Source of the DNA: an uncultured Candidatus Melainabacteria bacterium
Lineage (GTDB): Bacteria > Cyanobacteriota > Vampirovibrionia > Gastranaerophilales > Gastranaerophilaceae
Direction of reading: 5' to 3'
DNA length: 5,278 nucleotides
NCBI GenBank assembly: GCA_937898445.1
Contig: CALEJY010000125.1
Span: 1 to 5,278 of the forward strand
Below the pieces are notes generated by a model that saw only the letters and a list, made by a program, of their open reading frames with translations, was not told where the DNA came from and made no database searches. Both the position numbers and the translations under genes were made by a program. Shown here piece by piece: positions 1 to 5,278 of this stretch (positions are counted from its first letter, which is position 1; every line of letters begins with the position of its first letter).

Positions 1-1716
1 GGCATAGTTAACATTCCCTGTTGAAACATCTGGATCATATTTTGAATAACTTACATCTCCTTGATTTAATTGAATATTTGGGTTGTTTTTGTCTGGGCGA
101 TAGTATTTGTCTCCCGGTTGTTTTTGTTTTTCATTTAAGTCGTCAAATGAATTTCCTGTTGCATTCACAATATCGTTAAAAATAATTCTTCCTGAATTGC
201 CTGCATTGAAATATACATTACTGTCGTTGCCGTCAGGTCCGGTAATAGATTCTCCATCATCACCTACAATTGCGTTTCCAATATACAAACCTTCGGCATT
301 AGAAACTGTTCTTATTGAACCTTCTTCTCCAACCCAGTTACCTGAAAATACTGTATCTCCGCCATCTGCAATGATTTCTAAGAATTTGCCGTCTGAAGAG
401 CATTTAGGGTCATAAGATACCGCACCTGCAGATAGTCTTGCTTGGTTATTTGTAAAAATTGAATTGACAATAGTTAATGCCATTCCCGAAGGGATTGCAC
501 CACCTGAGTTGCTTGAATAGTTACTATCAAATAGAGTATTGCTAATATATCCGTTAACTGCTCCACCTTGCGAACCTAAACCAATTGCACCACCCCAACC
601 ATGATCTGGGCTAGAATTGCCAAGAATTTTGTTACCAATGAATTTTGAATTTTCAATATTGAAATCTACGTTTTTATCAATATAAATTGCACCACCATGC
701 GTACCTGCATAGTTGTTTATAAAATCTGCATTGTTAATTGTCAAAAAGGCTTGTTTAGCATCAGTACCTGTGACATAAATTGCACCGCCCATTTTGTCAG
801 AACCACCGGACACACTATTGCCTTCAAAAGAAATAGATGCGTCTGCTGCAGAAGTGATTGGAGTGTTGTTTGAAGTGCTACGTGTACCAATAATTGATAA
901 GTTACCTTCTTTGTTGGTAATCGCACCACCGTTTGTAGTTGCAGTATTTTTAGAGAATTTGTAATTCCCCTGAATGCTCATAGTGCCGTCGTTGTAGATT
1001 GCAGCACCTTCTTTGGCTGAGTTTTTTGAAAATTCGTAGTTCCCGTATAGCGAAAGTCCGCCATCATTATAGATTGCGCCTCCGACATCACCGGCTGAGT
1101 TTTCTTGGAAAAGCATTTTTTCAGATGAAGTTGTTGTAATTTCCATCTGTGCGCTATTGAAAATTGCGCCACCTGCGGTAGTTGTTGTTTTATTACCTAT
1201 AAATGATGAGTTGCCGGAAATTTTTGCATATCCTTCGTTGTGGTTAGAAATTGCACCACCACCAACACCACCAGAACTACCATACCTGAAAGTACATGTG
1301 TTGTTTTTTAAAGTTACATTGTTGATTGTAAGTTTGCCTTCGTTATAAATAGTTCCACCCCAGCCATTATTTGAAAAATTGCTGATTGTTAGGTTGTTGA
1401 GATTTAATTCGGCACTTGATTGAACGTCTATTCCTAAATGATTTCCTCCATCTGAAACAATGCTACTTTGGATAGTTTGTCCTGCATTAGTGTAATCTAT
1501 TCCGTTAATAGTAATAGATTTGTTTTCTAATTTTAGTGCAGAATTGCTTTTAAGTTCTCCTTGAATATCAATGCTTGTAGGTACAGTTGCATTTGTGATT
1601 GCAGTTCTTAGTTCAGTATAATTTGTAACAGGATTAGCAAAAGCTTTGTTGCCTGTAAACGACATGCTGCCGAGAATAGTCGCACTAATAAGTATGTTTT
1701 TCAAATTCTTATTCAT
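1..1716 (-). CDS. Pmp-like secreted beta-helix protein (probable autotransporter adhesin), N-terminal 572 residues, C-terminus off the window
   Basis: The frame is open for 572 codons from the ATG at 1714-1716 to the left edge, with no stop. Residues 1-27 form a signal peptide: basic start (MNKNLKN), hydrophobic core, and an AFA cleavage site before NPV, so the protein is exported. Residues about 110-460 carry repeated FxxN tetrapeptides (FSNN 114, FIGN 172, FQEN 203, FSKN 229 and 254, FEGN 297, FINN 332, FIGN 359, FDSN 396, FTNN 421, FSGN 457). These alternate with GGAI-type motifs (GGTI 120, GGAI 153, 182, 212, 263, 310, 341, 375, 405, plus variants GAAI 237, GGAV 384, AGAV 430). This pairing is the signature of chlamydial polymorphic membrane proteins, which are type V autotransporter adhesins folded as a right-handed beta-helix. 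The remaining residues are rich in N, G, S and T, as in such passengers, and only two cysteines were seen (141, 439). No barrel or other anchor is visible, so the mode of surface attachment is inferred. The start is supported by the signal peptide. Substrate or receptor is unknown. Confidence 0.85.
   Translation of the reverse strand, partial: MNKNLKNILISATILGSMSFTGNKAFANPVTNYTELRTAITNATVPTSIDIQGELKSNSALKLENKSITINGIDYTNAGQTIQSSIVSDGGNHLGIDVQSSAELNLNNLTISNFSNNGWGGTIYNEGKLTINNVTLKNNTCTFRYGSSGGVGGGAISNHNEGYAKISGNSSFIGNKTTTTAGGAIFNSAQMEITTTSSEKMLFQENSAGDVGGAIYNDGGLSLYGNYEFSKNSAKEGAAIYNDGTMSIQGNYKFSKNTATTNGGAITNKEGNLSIIGTRSTSNNTPITSAADASISFEGNSVSGGSDKMGGAIYVTGTDAKQAFLTINNADFINNYAGTHGGAIYIDKNVDFNIENSKFIGNKILGNSSPDHGWGGAIGLGSQGGAVNGYISNTLFDSNYSSNSGGAIPSGMALTIVNSIFTNNQARLSAGAVSYDPKCSSDGKFLEIIADGGDTVFSGNWVGEEGSIRTVSNAEGLYIGNAIVGDDGESITGPDGNDSNVYFNAGNSGRIIFNDIVNATGNSFDDLNEKQKQPGDKYYRPDKNNPNIQLNQGDVSYSKYDPDVSTGNVNYA
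337..1377 (-). repeat. FxxN / GGAI Pmp-type repeat region within the beta-helix protein
   Basis: This is the part of the gene coding residues 114-460. It holds eleven FxxN tetrapeptides and eleven of the protein's twelve GG(A/T)(I/V)-like tetrapeptides, typically with a GGAI following each FxxN by about 5-20 residues. The units are degenerate and irregular in length (about 25 to 45 residues), as expected for beta-helix coils. On the plus strand the motif is visible as recurring 'attgcaccacc' / 'attgcgcc' strings, the complement of GG(T/C)GCAAT. Confidence 0.8.
928..1077 (-). repeat. Two tandem 25-residue (75-base) units in the beta-helix
   Basis: Residues 214-238 and 239-263 of the Pmp-like protein align without gaps. 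AIYNDG recurs at 214 and 239, GNY at 225 and 250, and FSKN at 229 and 254, all offset by exactly 25 residues. The DNA has diverged at many third positions, so this is an older duplication or a structural period kept by selection, not a fresh slippage product. Confidence 0.65.
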
Positions 1717-1729
1717 AACGAAATATATA

Positions 1730-1734
1730 TCCTT
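1730..1734 (-). promoter_or_regulatory. Weak, distant ribosome binding site of the Pmp-like gene
   Basis: The minus strand reads AAGGA here, followed by 13 A/T-rich bases (1717-1729) before the ATG. That is longer than the usual 5-9 base spacing. No better Shine-Dalgarno is seen nearer the start, and the next internal Met (residue 18) would destroy the signal peptide, so the ATG at 1716 is kept. Confidence 0.4.
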
Positions 1735-1784
1735 AATCTTCCAACAAATGTATATTAAAATTGGACACACAAATATCCGCTAAC

Positions 1785-1793
1785 AATATACCA
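1785..1793 (-). promoter_or_regulatory. Putative extended -10 promoter of the Pmp-like gene
   Basis: The minus strand reads TGG followed by TATATT, an extended -10 element with one mismatch to TATAAT. No convincing -35 hexamer lies 16-18 bases upstream. If used, it gives a 5' leader of roughly 60 bases. This rests on the motif alone in an A/T-rich gap, so chance occurrence is possible. Confidence 0.3.
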
Positions 1794-1872
1794 TAAACAT
1801 AGTCCCAAATCAGGAACTTAAAGAAAATTTACTTCATTTTGTGGAGAATTTTAGAAAAGATTTTATTATTAG

Positions 1873-1904
1873 AAAAATAATTTTATGAGAACTTATAAGT
1901 TCTC
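1873..1904 (-). terminator. Possible intrinsic terminator of tsaC overlapping its stop codon
   Basis: Positions 1887-1904 form a perfect 18-base palindrome, GAGAACTTATAAGTTCTC, able to fold as a 7-bp stem with a 4-base TATA loop. On the minus strand it is followed by an A/T tract ending in a T5 run (1873-1877). The TAA stop at 1893-1895 sits inside the palindrome. The stem is short and the T run is displaced by about nine bases, so termination would be modest. On the plus strand no T run follows. Confidence 0.4.
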
Positions 1905-2492
1905 AATATCAATTGTAATTGCGCCTTGACGGAAGATTTTTAAATTATCGCCAAAAACTCCTGCAACAGTTGATTCCAACCCTTTACACGTATGTCCAAA
2001 ATCAGGGATTATCAAGTCCGCCAATCCTGTCATGTTTTCTAATGCTTGTTCGTAAGTTTTGGCAGACGGTTGATGTGACAAATTCGCACTTGTTGTCGCA
2101 AGTACGTGGTTAGGCGCAATTTCGCAGATTTCTTTGAAAACTGCATTGTCCGGAACTCTAATTCCGATGGTTTCCATATTGGATGTTATGTAATACGGAG
2201 TTTTAGCACTTTTTTCTGTGACGATTGTTAAAGCTCCCGGAAAATATTTTTTTATAAGTTTGCATCCGATTTTAGAAATCGGTTTTACGTATTCCAACAA
2301 GTTATAAGTTTCGTTTGACATCAAAATTAAAGGTTTTTGCGCTTCTCTTTTTTTGATTTCATAAATCTTTTTCACTGCCTTTTCAGAACTCGGCAAACAT
2401 CCTAATCCCCAGACAGTATCTGTAACATAGGCAATTACTCCGTCATTTTCTAGTACTTGTTTAATTTGGTTTTGCAAATCTTTCTCAATCAT
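1893..2492 (-). CDS. tsaC: L-threonylcarbamoyladenylate synthase, TsaC/Sua5/YrdC family
   Basis: The 199-residue product matches the single-domain YrdC fold. Known family function: it condenses L-threonine, bicarbonate and ATP to threonylcarbamoyl-AMP in the cytoplasm, the donor that TsaD/TsaB/TsaE then transfer to A37 of ANN-decoding tRNAs (t6A). Visible motifs: VIAYVTDTVWGLGC (19-32, family form often PTDTVYGL), KKR...KPLILM (47-58, the KxR substrate loop), FPGALTIV (84-91), GIRVPD (110-115), SANLS (135-139, the SxN motif), EST (173-175) and IFRQGAI (186-192). The length equals TsaC; the extra C-terminal domain of long Sua5 is absent. The start is firm: an in-frame TAA lies upstream with no other start codon between, and the next Met is residue 58. 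No Shine-Dalgarno precedes the ATG. The gene stands alone, divergent from the HD gene. Symbol tsaC is chosen for the short form; ywlC/sua5 are equivalents. Confidence 0.93.
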   Translation of the reverse strand: MIEKDLQNQIKQVLENDGVIAYVTDTVWGLGCLPSSEKAVKKIYEIKKREAQKPLILMSNETYNLLEYVKPISKIGCKLIKKYFPGALTIVTEKSAKTPYYITSNMETIGIRVPDNAVFKEICEIAPNHVLATTSANLSHQPSAKTYEQALENMTGLADLIIPDFGHTCKGLESTVAGVFGDNLKIFRQGAITIDIENL

Positions 2493-2498
2493 AGTTTT

Positions 2499-2507
2499 AT
2501 TATAACA
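2499..2507 (-). promoter_or_regulatory. Extended -10 promoter of tsaC, giving a possibly leaderless mRNA
   Basis: The minus strand reads TGTTATAAT, a perfect TGn-TATAAT extended -10. Only six bases (AAAACT) separate it from the tsaC ATG, so transcription would start at or next to the A of the start codon. No good -35 hexamer is seen at 16-18 bases, which extended -10 promoters tolerate. The absence of a Shine-Dalgarno agrees with a leaderless message. Confidence 0.6.
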
Positions 2508-2549
2508 CGAAGGATTAAATTAAAATAATGAAATCTCCTCACTAACACC

Positions 2550-2614
2550 AACAACAACTTTTCAAAAACAATTTTTAATTTAGCAAAGAATTTACAAATA
2601 TAAGTTTTGTTGTT
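2550..2614. repeat. 8-base inverted repeat in the divergent intergenic region
   Basis: AACAACAA at 2550-2557 is mirrored by TTGTTGTT at 2607-2614, 49 bases apart. The right arm overlaps the TG and first T of the HD-gene -10 region. It could be a regulator-binding pair or loop base, but low-complexity arms in A/T-rich DNA make chance plausible. Confidence 0.25.
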
Positions 2615-2619
2615 ATAAT
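2591..2619 (+). promoter_or_regulatory. Sigma-70-type promoter of the HD phosphohydrolase / glycosyltransferase pair
   Basis: TTTACA at 2591-2596 (one mismatch to TTGACA) is followed by a 17-base spacer and TATAAT at 2614-2619, preceded by TGT as an extended -10. Expected transcription start is near 2626, giving a leader of about 75 bases. The leader ends in AGGA at 2690-2693, seven bases before the HD-gene ATG. Confidence 0.7.
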
Positions 2620-2641
2620 AGTAATATAATAGAGTTATAAT
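2614..2641 (+). repeat. Three TATAAT hexamers at exact 11-base period
   Basis: TATAAT occurs at 2614-2619, 2625-2630 and 2636-2641, each 11 bases after the last; the first two are followed by AG. Only the first has a good -35 (TTTACA, 17-base spacer). The phasing, about one helical turn, puts all copies on the same DNA face. They may be alternative -10 elements or a decoy/regulatory array, or a small tandem duplication. Confidence 0.7.
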
Positions 2642-2700
2642 CCATAAAACTATAGCCTCAATTTTAAACTTTTAACAATCAGAAAAATCAGGATTACATT

Positions 2701-3507
2701 ATGAAATCAATTAAAGAAGTATCATTAGAATCAAAAATTTTAAAAAGATTAGAACATAGCAAAGTTTGTACCGAACTTGTTAATTATTTGTTTGCAGATG
2801 ATGAATTGCAAGAAATGCAAGATTATGCAAACAACGTATCTATCAAGCGTCTTGGCTACAACGATCACGGTCCGGTTCACATGCGTCAGGTTTGCGCAAA
2901 CTCTATAAAAATGTTGAACCTTCTTCGTGATTGCGGAATACAAACTTCCCTTGAAAAAGAAGAAATTGGCACATTTGAAGATAGTATGTGCGCAATTATT
3001 CTTGCAGGTCTTATGCACGACTTAGGTATGATGATTGGTCGTCAAGGTCATGAAGATATGTCTGTAATCCTTGCCAAAAGTATAATTGAACGTACTCTAA
3101 TGCACCTGTTTCCTGACAATTTACACAAACGTGTTGTTATTAAATCTCTTGCAATAGAGGCAATTGTCGGTCATATGGCTTCTAAAAAAATTCACTCAAT
3201 TGAAGCCGGAATTATCCTAATCGCTGATGGTTGCGATATGACAAAGGGTAGAGCAAGAATACCTATGGCTCTAAACAAAACTCCTAAAGTTGGCGATATC
3301 CACAAATATTCCGCTAACGCAATTGAAAGAATTGGTATTCATCACGGCGAGAAAAAACCTATAAGAATTGATATTGAAATGTCTGGCGAAGTTGGTTTCT
3401 TCCAAATCGAAGAAGTTCTACTAACTAAAATCGAATCAAGTCCTGCAAAACAGTTTGTTGAACTTTATGCAGGAGTTCAAGGTCAAGAGCCAAAATGCTA
3501 TTTGTAG
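2701..3507 (+). CDS. HD-domain metal-dependent phosphohydrolase, substrate unknown
   Basis: The 268-residue soluble protein has no signal peptide or membrane segment. HD-superfamily metal-ligand motifs appear in order: YNDHGPVHMRQV (53-64, with H56 and H60), LMHDLGM (104-110, the H106-D107 doublet), a further His at 117 in GRQGHED, VGHMA (156-160, H158) and IADGCDMTKGRARIP (174-188, D176 and D179). This arrangement predicts a di- or trinuclear metal centre that hydrolyses a phosphate ester or phosphoanhydride. I recall proteins with the same NDHGxxH ... HDxG ... DMTKGRAR pattern in archaea and cyanobacteria, but no substrate is known to me. Residues about 195-268 form a conserved-looking C-terminal extension of unknown role. 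The start is supported by AGGA at 2690-2693, seven bases upstream. It leads a probable two-gene transcript with the glycosyltransferase 25 bases downstream. Arginine is mostly CGT in the first half, unlike the AGA-rich gene that follows, suggesting stronger expression or a different history. Confidence 0.85.
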   Translation: MKSIKEVSLESKILKRLEHSKVCTELVNYLFADDELQEMQDYANNVSIKRLGYNDHGPVHMRQVCANSIKMLNLLRDCGIQTSLEKEEIGTFEDSMCAIILAGLMHDLGMMIGRQGHEDMSVILAKSIIERTLMHLFPDNLHKRVVIKSLAIEAIVGHMASKKIHSIEAGIILIADGCDMTKGRARIPMALNKTPKVGDIHKYSANAIERIGIHHGEKKPIRIDIEMSGEVGFFQIEEVLLTKIESSPAKQFVELYAGVQGQEPKCYL

Positions 3508-3532
3508 AAGTTTTGGGCAGTAAGAGAGATTT

Positions 3533-4582
3533 ATGAATTATTACGACAAATACATAGAAAAATTGGAAACAGAACTTTCTTCACTAAAGTTTGAAGAAAA
3601 CATATATGCTCCCCAAATTTCAATTATAATCCCAGCCTACAATGTTGAAAACTACATCGCAAAGTGTCTTTTTTCTATCATAAAACAATCATTCAAAGAT
3701 TTTGAAATCATAATCGTTGATGATGGCGCAACCGATCATACAAACGAAATAATTAAAATATTCACAAAATTTGATAGTAGAATAAAATTAATCGAACAAA
3801 AAAATCAAGGCGCAGGAATAGCTAAAAACAACGCTCTTAATCAAGCTATTGGAAAATATATTGTTTTCGTCGACAGTGACGATATTTTGCTCCCTAATGC
3901 ACTAAAAACAGCTTACGAAACAATCTCGCAAAATAAATCAGATGTTGTTGTATTTGGAGCAGAAGGGATTTTAGATAATAAGAAAGTCAACTGTTCCTAT
4001 GGAATAGAAAAAGTTCCTGAAAATATTAAAAACAAAATTTTGCCACAAAAAGAAAAATATATTTTCAAATTACCGGTAATTGCAATGTGCAAAATTTATG
4101 ATAGAGAATTTTTGGTTAAAAATTCTATTTGTTTTCAAGCTACCAAAACCGGCGAAGATCAGATTTTTCACATAAAATCAATTCTACTTGCTAATAAAAT
4201 TTTTGTTTTAGATAAAAATTTATACGGCTATAGAAAAAGGCGAAAAGGTTCTTTAACTTCATCCAAAAAGAAAAAAGACAATTCTGTTGTATATAATTTT
4301 TATGCTATTGAAGATTTTATAAAAAACACAGATTACTCAACCGTTTTCAAAAACAAAGTATTAAACAAATATTTTGTAAAATGTGTTTCGTGGTTGGGGA
4401 AATGCGAAGATGATTATAAAGAAATTTATTTTCAAGATTTGCAAAAATTATGTGAATTTGTATCACAAAATTATCCGCAATTGTATAGTCATGAAATCGA
4501 ATTTTCTCAAAACGATACATATTGGATTTTGAAAATCAAATTGGGATTAATCAAATTAAAAAAGAAATTTTTAAAAAACTAG
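3533..4582 (+). CDS. Family 2 glycosyltransferase (GT-A fold), probable surface-glycan biosynthesis
   Basis: The 349-residue protein carries a GT2 domain at about 28-230. ISIIIPAYNVENYIAKCLFSI-type start (29 onward) gives the nucleotide-binding strand; IIVDDGATDHT (60-70) holds the DDG motif; NQGAGIAKNNAL (91-102) is the conserved N.G....RN-like segment, here with K for R; VDSDD (113-117) is the DxD metal/nucleotide-sugar site; and KTGEDQIF (205-212) holds the ED, E208 the likely base. The family moves a sugar from a nucleotide-sugar to a lipid-linked or growing polysaccharide, usually at the inner face of the membrane. No transmembrane segment is seen; a basic tail (KLKKKFLKN) might favour membrane contact. 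The specific sugar cannot be told. It follows the HD gene by 25 bases with only a weak AAGAGAG site close to the ATG, so translation may depend partly on the upstream gene. It is strongly A/T-biased in codon use (AGA, AAA, ATA). Its stop overlaps that of the convergent gene. Confidence 0.9.
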   Translation: MNYYDKYIEKLETELSSLKFEENIYAPQISIIIPAYNVENYIAKCLFSIIKQSFKDFEIIIVDDGATDHTNEIIKIFTKFDSRIKLIEQKNQGAGIAKNNALNQAIGKYIVFVDSDDILLPNALKTAYETISQNKSDVVVFGAEGILDNKKVNCSYGIEKVPENIKNKILPQKEKYIFKLPVIAMCKIYDREFLVKNSICFQATKTGEDQIFHIKSILLANKIFVLDKNLYGYRKRRKGSLTSSKKKKDNSVVYNFYAIEDFIKNTDYSTVFKNKVLNKYFVKCVSWLGKCEDDYKEIYFQDLQKLCEFVSQNYPQLYSHEIEFSQNDTYWILKIKLGLIKLKKKFLKN

Positions 4583-5278
4583 TAATCACCTTTATCAATT
4601 TTTTCAATCAACTCTTGATATGCAGGATTAGATGAATTTTTTGCATATCTTGAAAGTCTACGTTTTGCAATAGTTTTCAAATATTCTTTTTTATCAGGAT
4701 TTCCGTTTTTTACGAAAAACAACATTGCTTGTTTTCTATGTTCAAACAAATCTTCTTCAGATTGTTTTGCAAGAACATCTCCGAATGTTTCAGGGCGAGT
4801 TTTTCTATCCCATTCGTAGAACGGCTTTTTCAAGAAACAAAATGTTTTTGCATAAGACAAAATGCACGGTGTCCACGAAACATCTTCATATTTCAAAATT
4901 CCCAACGGATGATTTTTTACCATTTCTGCGTTGTACAATTTATTCCAAATCGCACAATTGTAATACCCAGGAGTGTACATAATATCTAAATATTTGTCGA
5001 TATCGTGCGGAATATCTTCCATAAACGGGAGTTTACAGTGTGTAGTATAACCATTATCCGTAATTCTGTATAACGGAGCAATTGCAACATCACAGTTATT
5101 TTTTTCGATTGATTTGTACAAACTACTAATCATATCAGGGCAAATAAGATCGTCATTATCCATAAATGCGATATATTTACCTTTAGCCGCTTTAATTCCA
5201 ACATTTCTCGTATCTGCAACGCCACCATTTTCTTTTTGAAGCGCAACAATATTCGGATAATTTTTTGCGTACCAGTCA
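4579..5278 (-). CDS. Family 2 glycosyltransferase, partial (N-terminus beyond the right edge)
   Basis: The frame is open from the right edge to a TAG at 4579-4581, giving 232 residues of a GT2 enzyme. Counting from the edge, NGGVADTRNVGIKAAKGKYI (residues 17-36) is the conserved N.G....RN stretch, MDNDD (39-43) is the DxD nucleotide-sugar/metal site, AIWNKLY (109-115) is the strand typical of capsule-type GT2s, and KYEDVSW (129-135) holds the catalytic ED pair. The ATG at 5161-5163 codes the Met just before DNDD, inside the catalytic domain, so it is not the true start; the missing part is the first nucleotide-binding strands with the DDG motif, about 60-90 residues. It resembles the convergent glycosyltransferase in layout (KLY and GED/YED blocks) but not closely in sequence. 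Likely role: sugar transfer in surface polysaccharide or glycoconjugate assembly; donor and acceptor unknown. Confidence 0.9.
   Translation of the reverse strand, partial: DWYAKNYPNIVALQKENGGVADTRNVGIKAAKGKYIAFMDNDDLICPDMISSLYKSIEKNNCDVAIAPLYRITDNGYTTHCKLPFMEDIPHDIDKYLDIMYTPGYYNCAIWNKLYNAEMVKNHPLGILKYEDVSWTPCILSYAKTFCFLKKPFYEWDRKTRPETFGDVLAKQSEEDLFEHRKQAMLFFVKNGNPDKKEYLKTIAKRRLSRYAKNSSNPAYQELIEKIDKGDY

Noticed and set aside
107..415. Plus-strand open frame of 102 codons at the left edge
   Set aside because: It lies wholly antisense to the repeat-rich Pmp-like gene, its peptide is low-complexity Pro/Ser/Leu from the complement of GGA/GAA-type codons, and no ribosome binding site or family motif is seen. 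The same applies to the plus-strand frame at 1157-1348 and the minus-strand frames at 741-929 and 978-1172.
2632..2665. Possible riboswitch or structured leader before the HD gene
   Set aside because: Only weak A/T pairings can be drawn between AGTTATA and TAAAACT; there is no conserved riboswitch core or terminator/anti-terminator pair that I recognise.
2749..3018. Minus-strand open frame of 89 codons within the HD gene
   Set aside because: It is antisense to the conserved metal-binding region of a well-supported gene, and its Cys/Phe/His-rich peptide has no recognisable motif. The small plus-strand frames at 1919-2113 and 4725-4989 are rejected for the same reason.
4556..4574. Hairpin TTAAAAA / TTTTTAA near the end of the plus-strand glycosyltransferase as a bidirectional terminator
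   Set aside because: The 7-bp stem is entirely A/T, lies inside the coding sequence, and is not followed by a clean T run on the plus strand; such stems are expected by chance in this A/T-rich DNA.
5161..5163. ATG as start of the right-hand glycosyltransferase (194-residue version)
   Set aside because: The frame continues upstream to the window edge with clear GT2 sequence (the N.G....RN block), and this Met is directly before the DNDD catalytic motif, so it is internal.

Overview
This is an AT-rich bacterial window with five protein-coding genes, two of them cut by the window edges. I see no RNA gene, insertion sequence or CRISPR array. The likely source is a low-GC, diderm (outer-membrane) bacterium, because the leftmost gene encodes a secreted beta-helix protein with the FxxN / GGAI repeats of chlamydial polymorphic membrane proteins. 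The gene mix (Pmp-like adhesin, stand-alone TsaC, an HD phosphohydrolase of a type I associate with archaea and cyanobacteria, family 2 glycosyltransferases) would fit a gut Melainabacteria/Gastranaerophilales-like genome. That placement is an inference from general impression, not something the sequence proves.

Layout. Positions 1-1716 (minus) hold the first 572 residues of the Pmp-like protein, including its signal peptide; the C-terminus lies off the left edge. A 176-base gap carries its putative promoter and a weakly spaced ribosome binding site. Positions 1893-2492 (minus) encode threonylcarbamoyl-AMP synthase (TsaC/Sua5/YrdC family), which makes the t6A tRNA modification precursor. Its stop codon sits inside a perfect 18-base palindrome that may be its terminator. 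Its best promoter places transcription start at or next to the ATG, so its mRNA may be leaderless.

A 208-base divergent intergenic region separates tsaC from a rightward pair. It carries a good sigma-70 promoter and three TATAAT hexamers spaced exactly 11 bases apart. The first gene of the pair (2701-3507) is a complete HD-domain metal-dependent phosphohydrolase of unknown substrate. Twenty-five bases later comes a family 2 glycosyltransferase (3533-4582), probably on the same transcript. Its stop codon overlaps tail-to-tail, in a CTAG tetranucleotide, with the stop codon of a second, leftward family 2 glycosyltransferase (4579-5278) whose N-terminus lies beyond the right edge.

How they work together. 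The two glycosyltransferases and the Pmp-like protein suggest cell-surface work (glycan assembly and adhesion), while TsaC is housekeeping. I see no clear evidence that all five form one system. The most unusual items are the Pmp-type repeat protein, the possible leaderless tsaC, the phased TATAAT triplet and the overlapping convergent stops.
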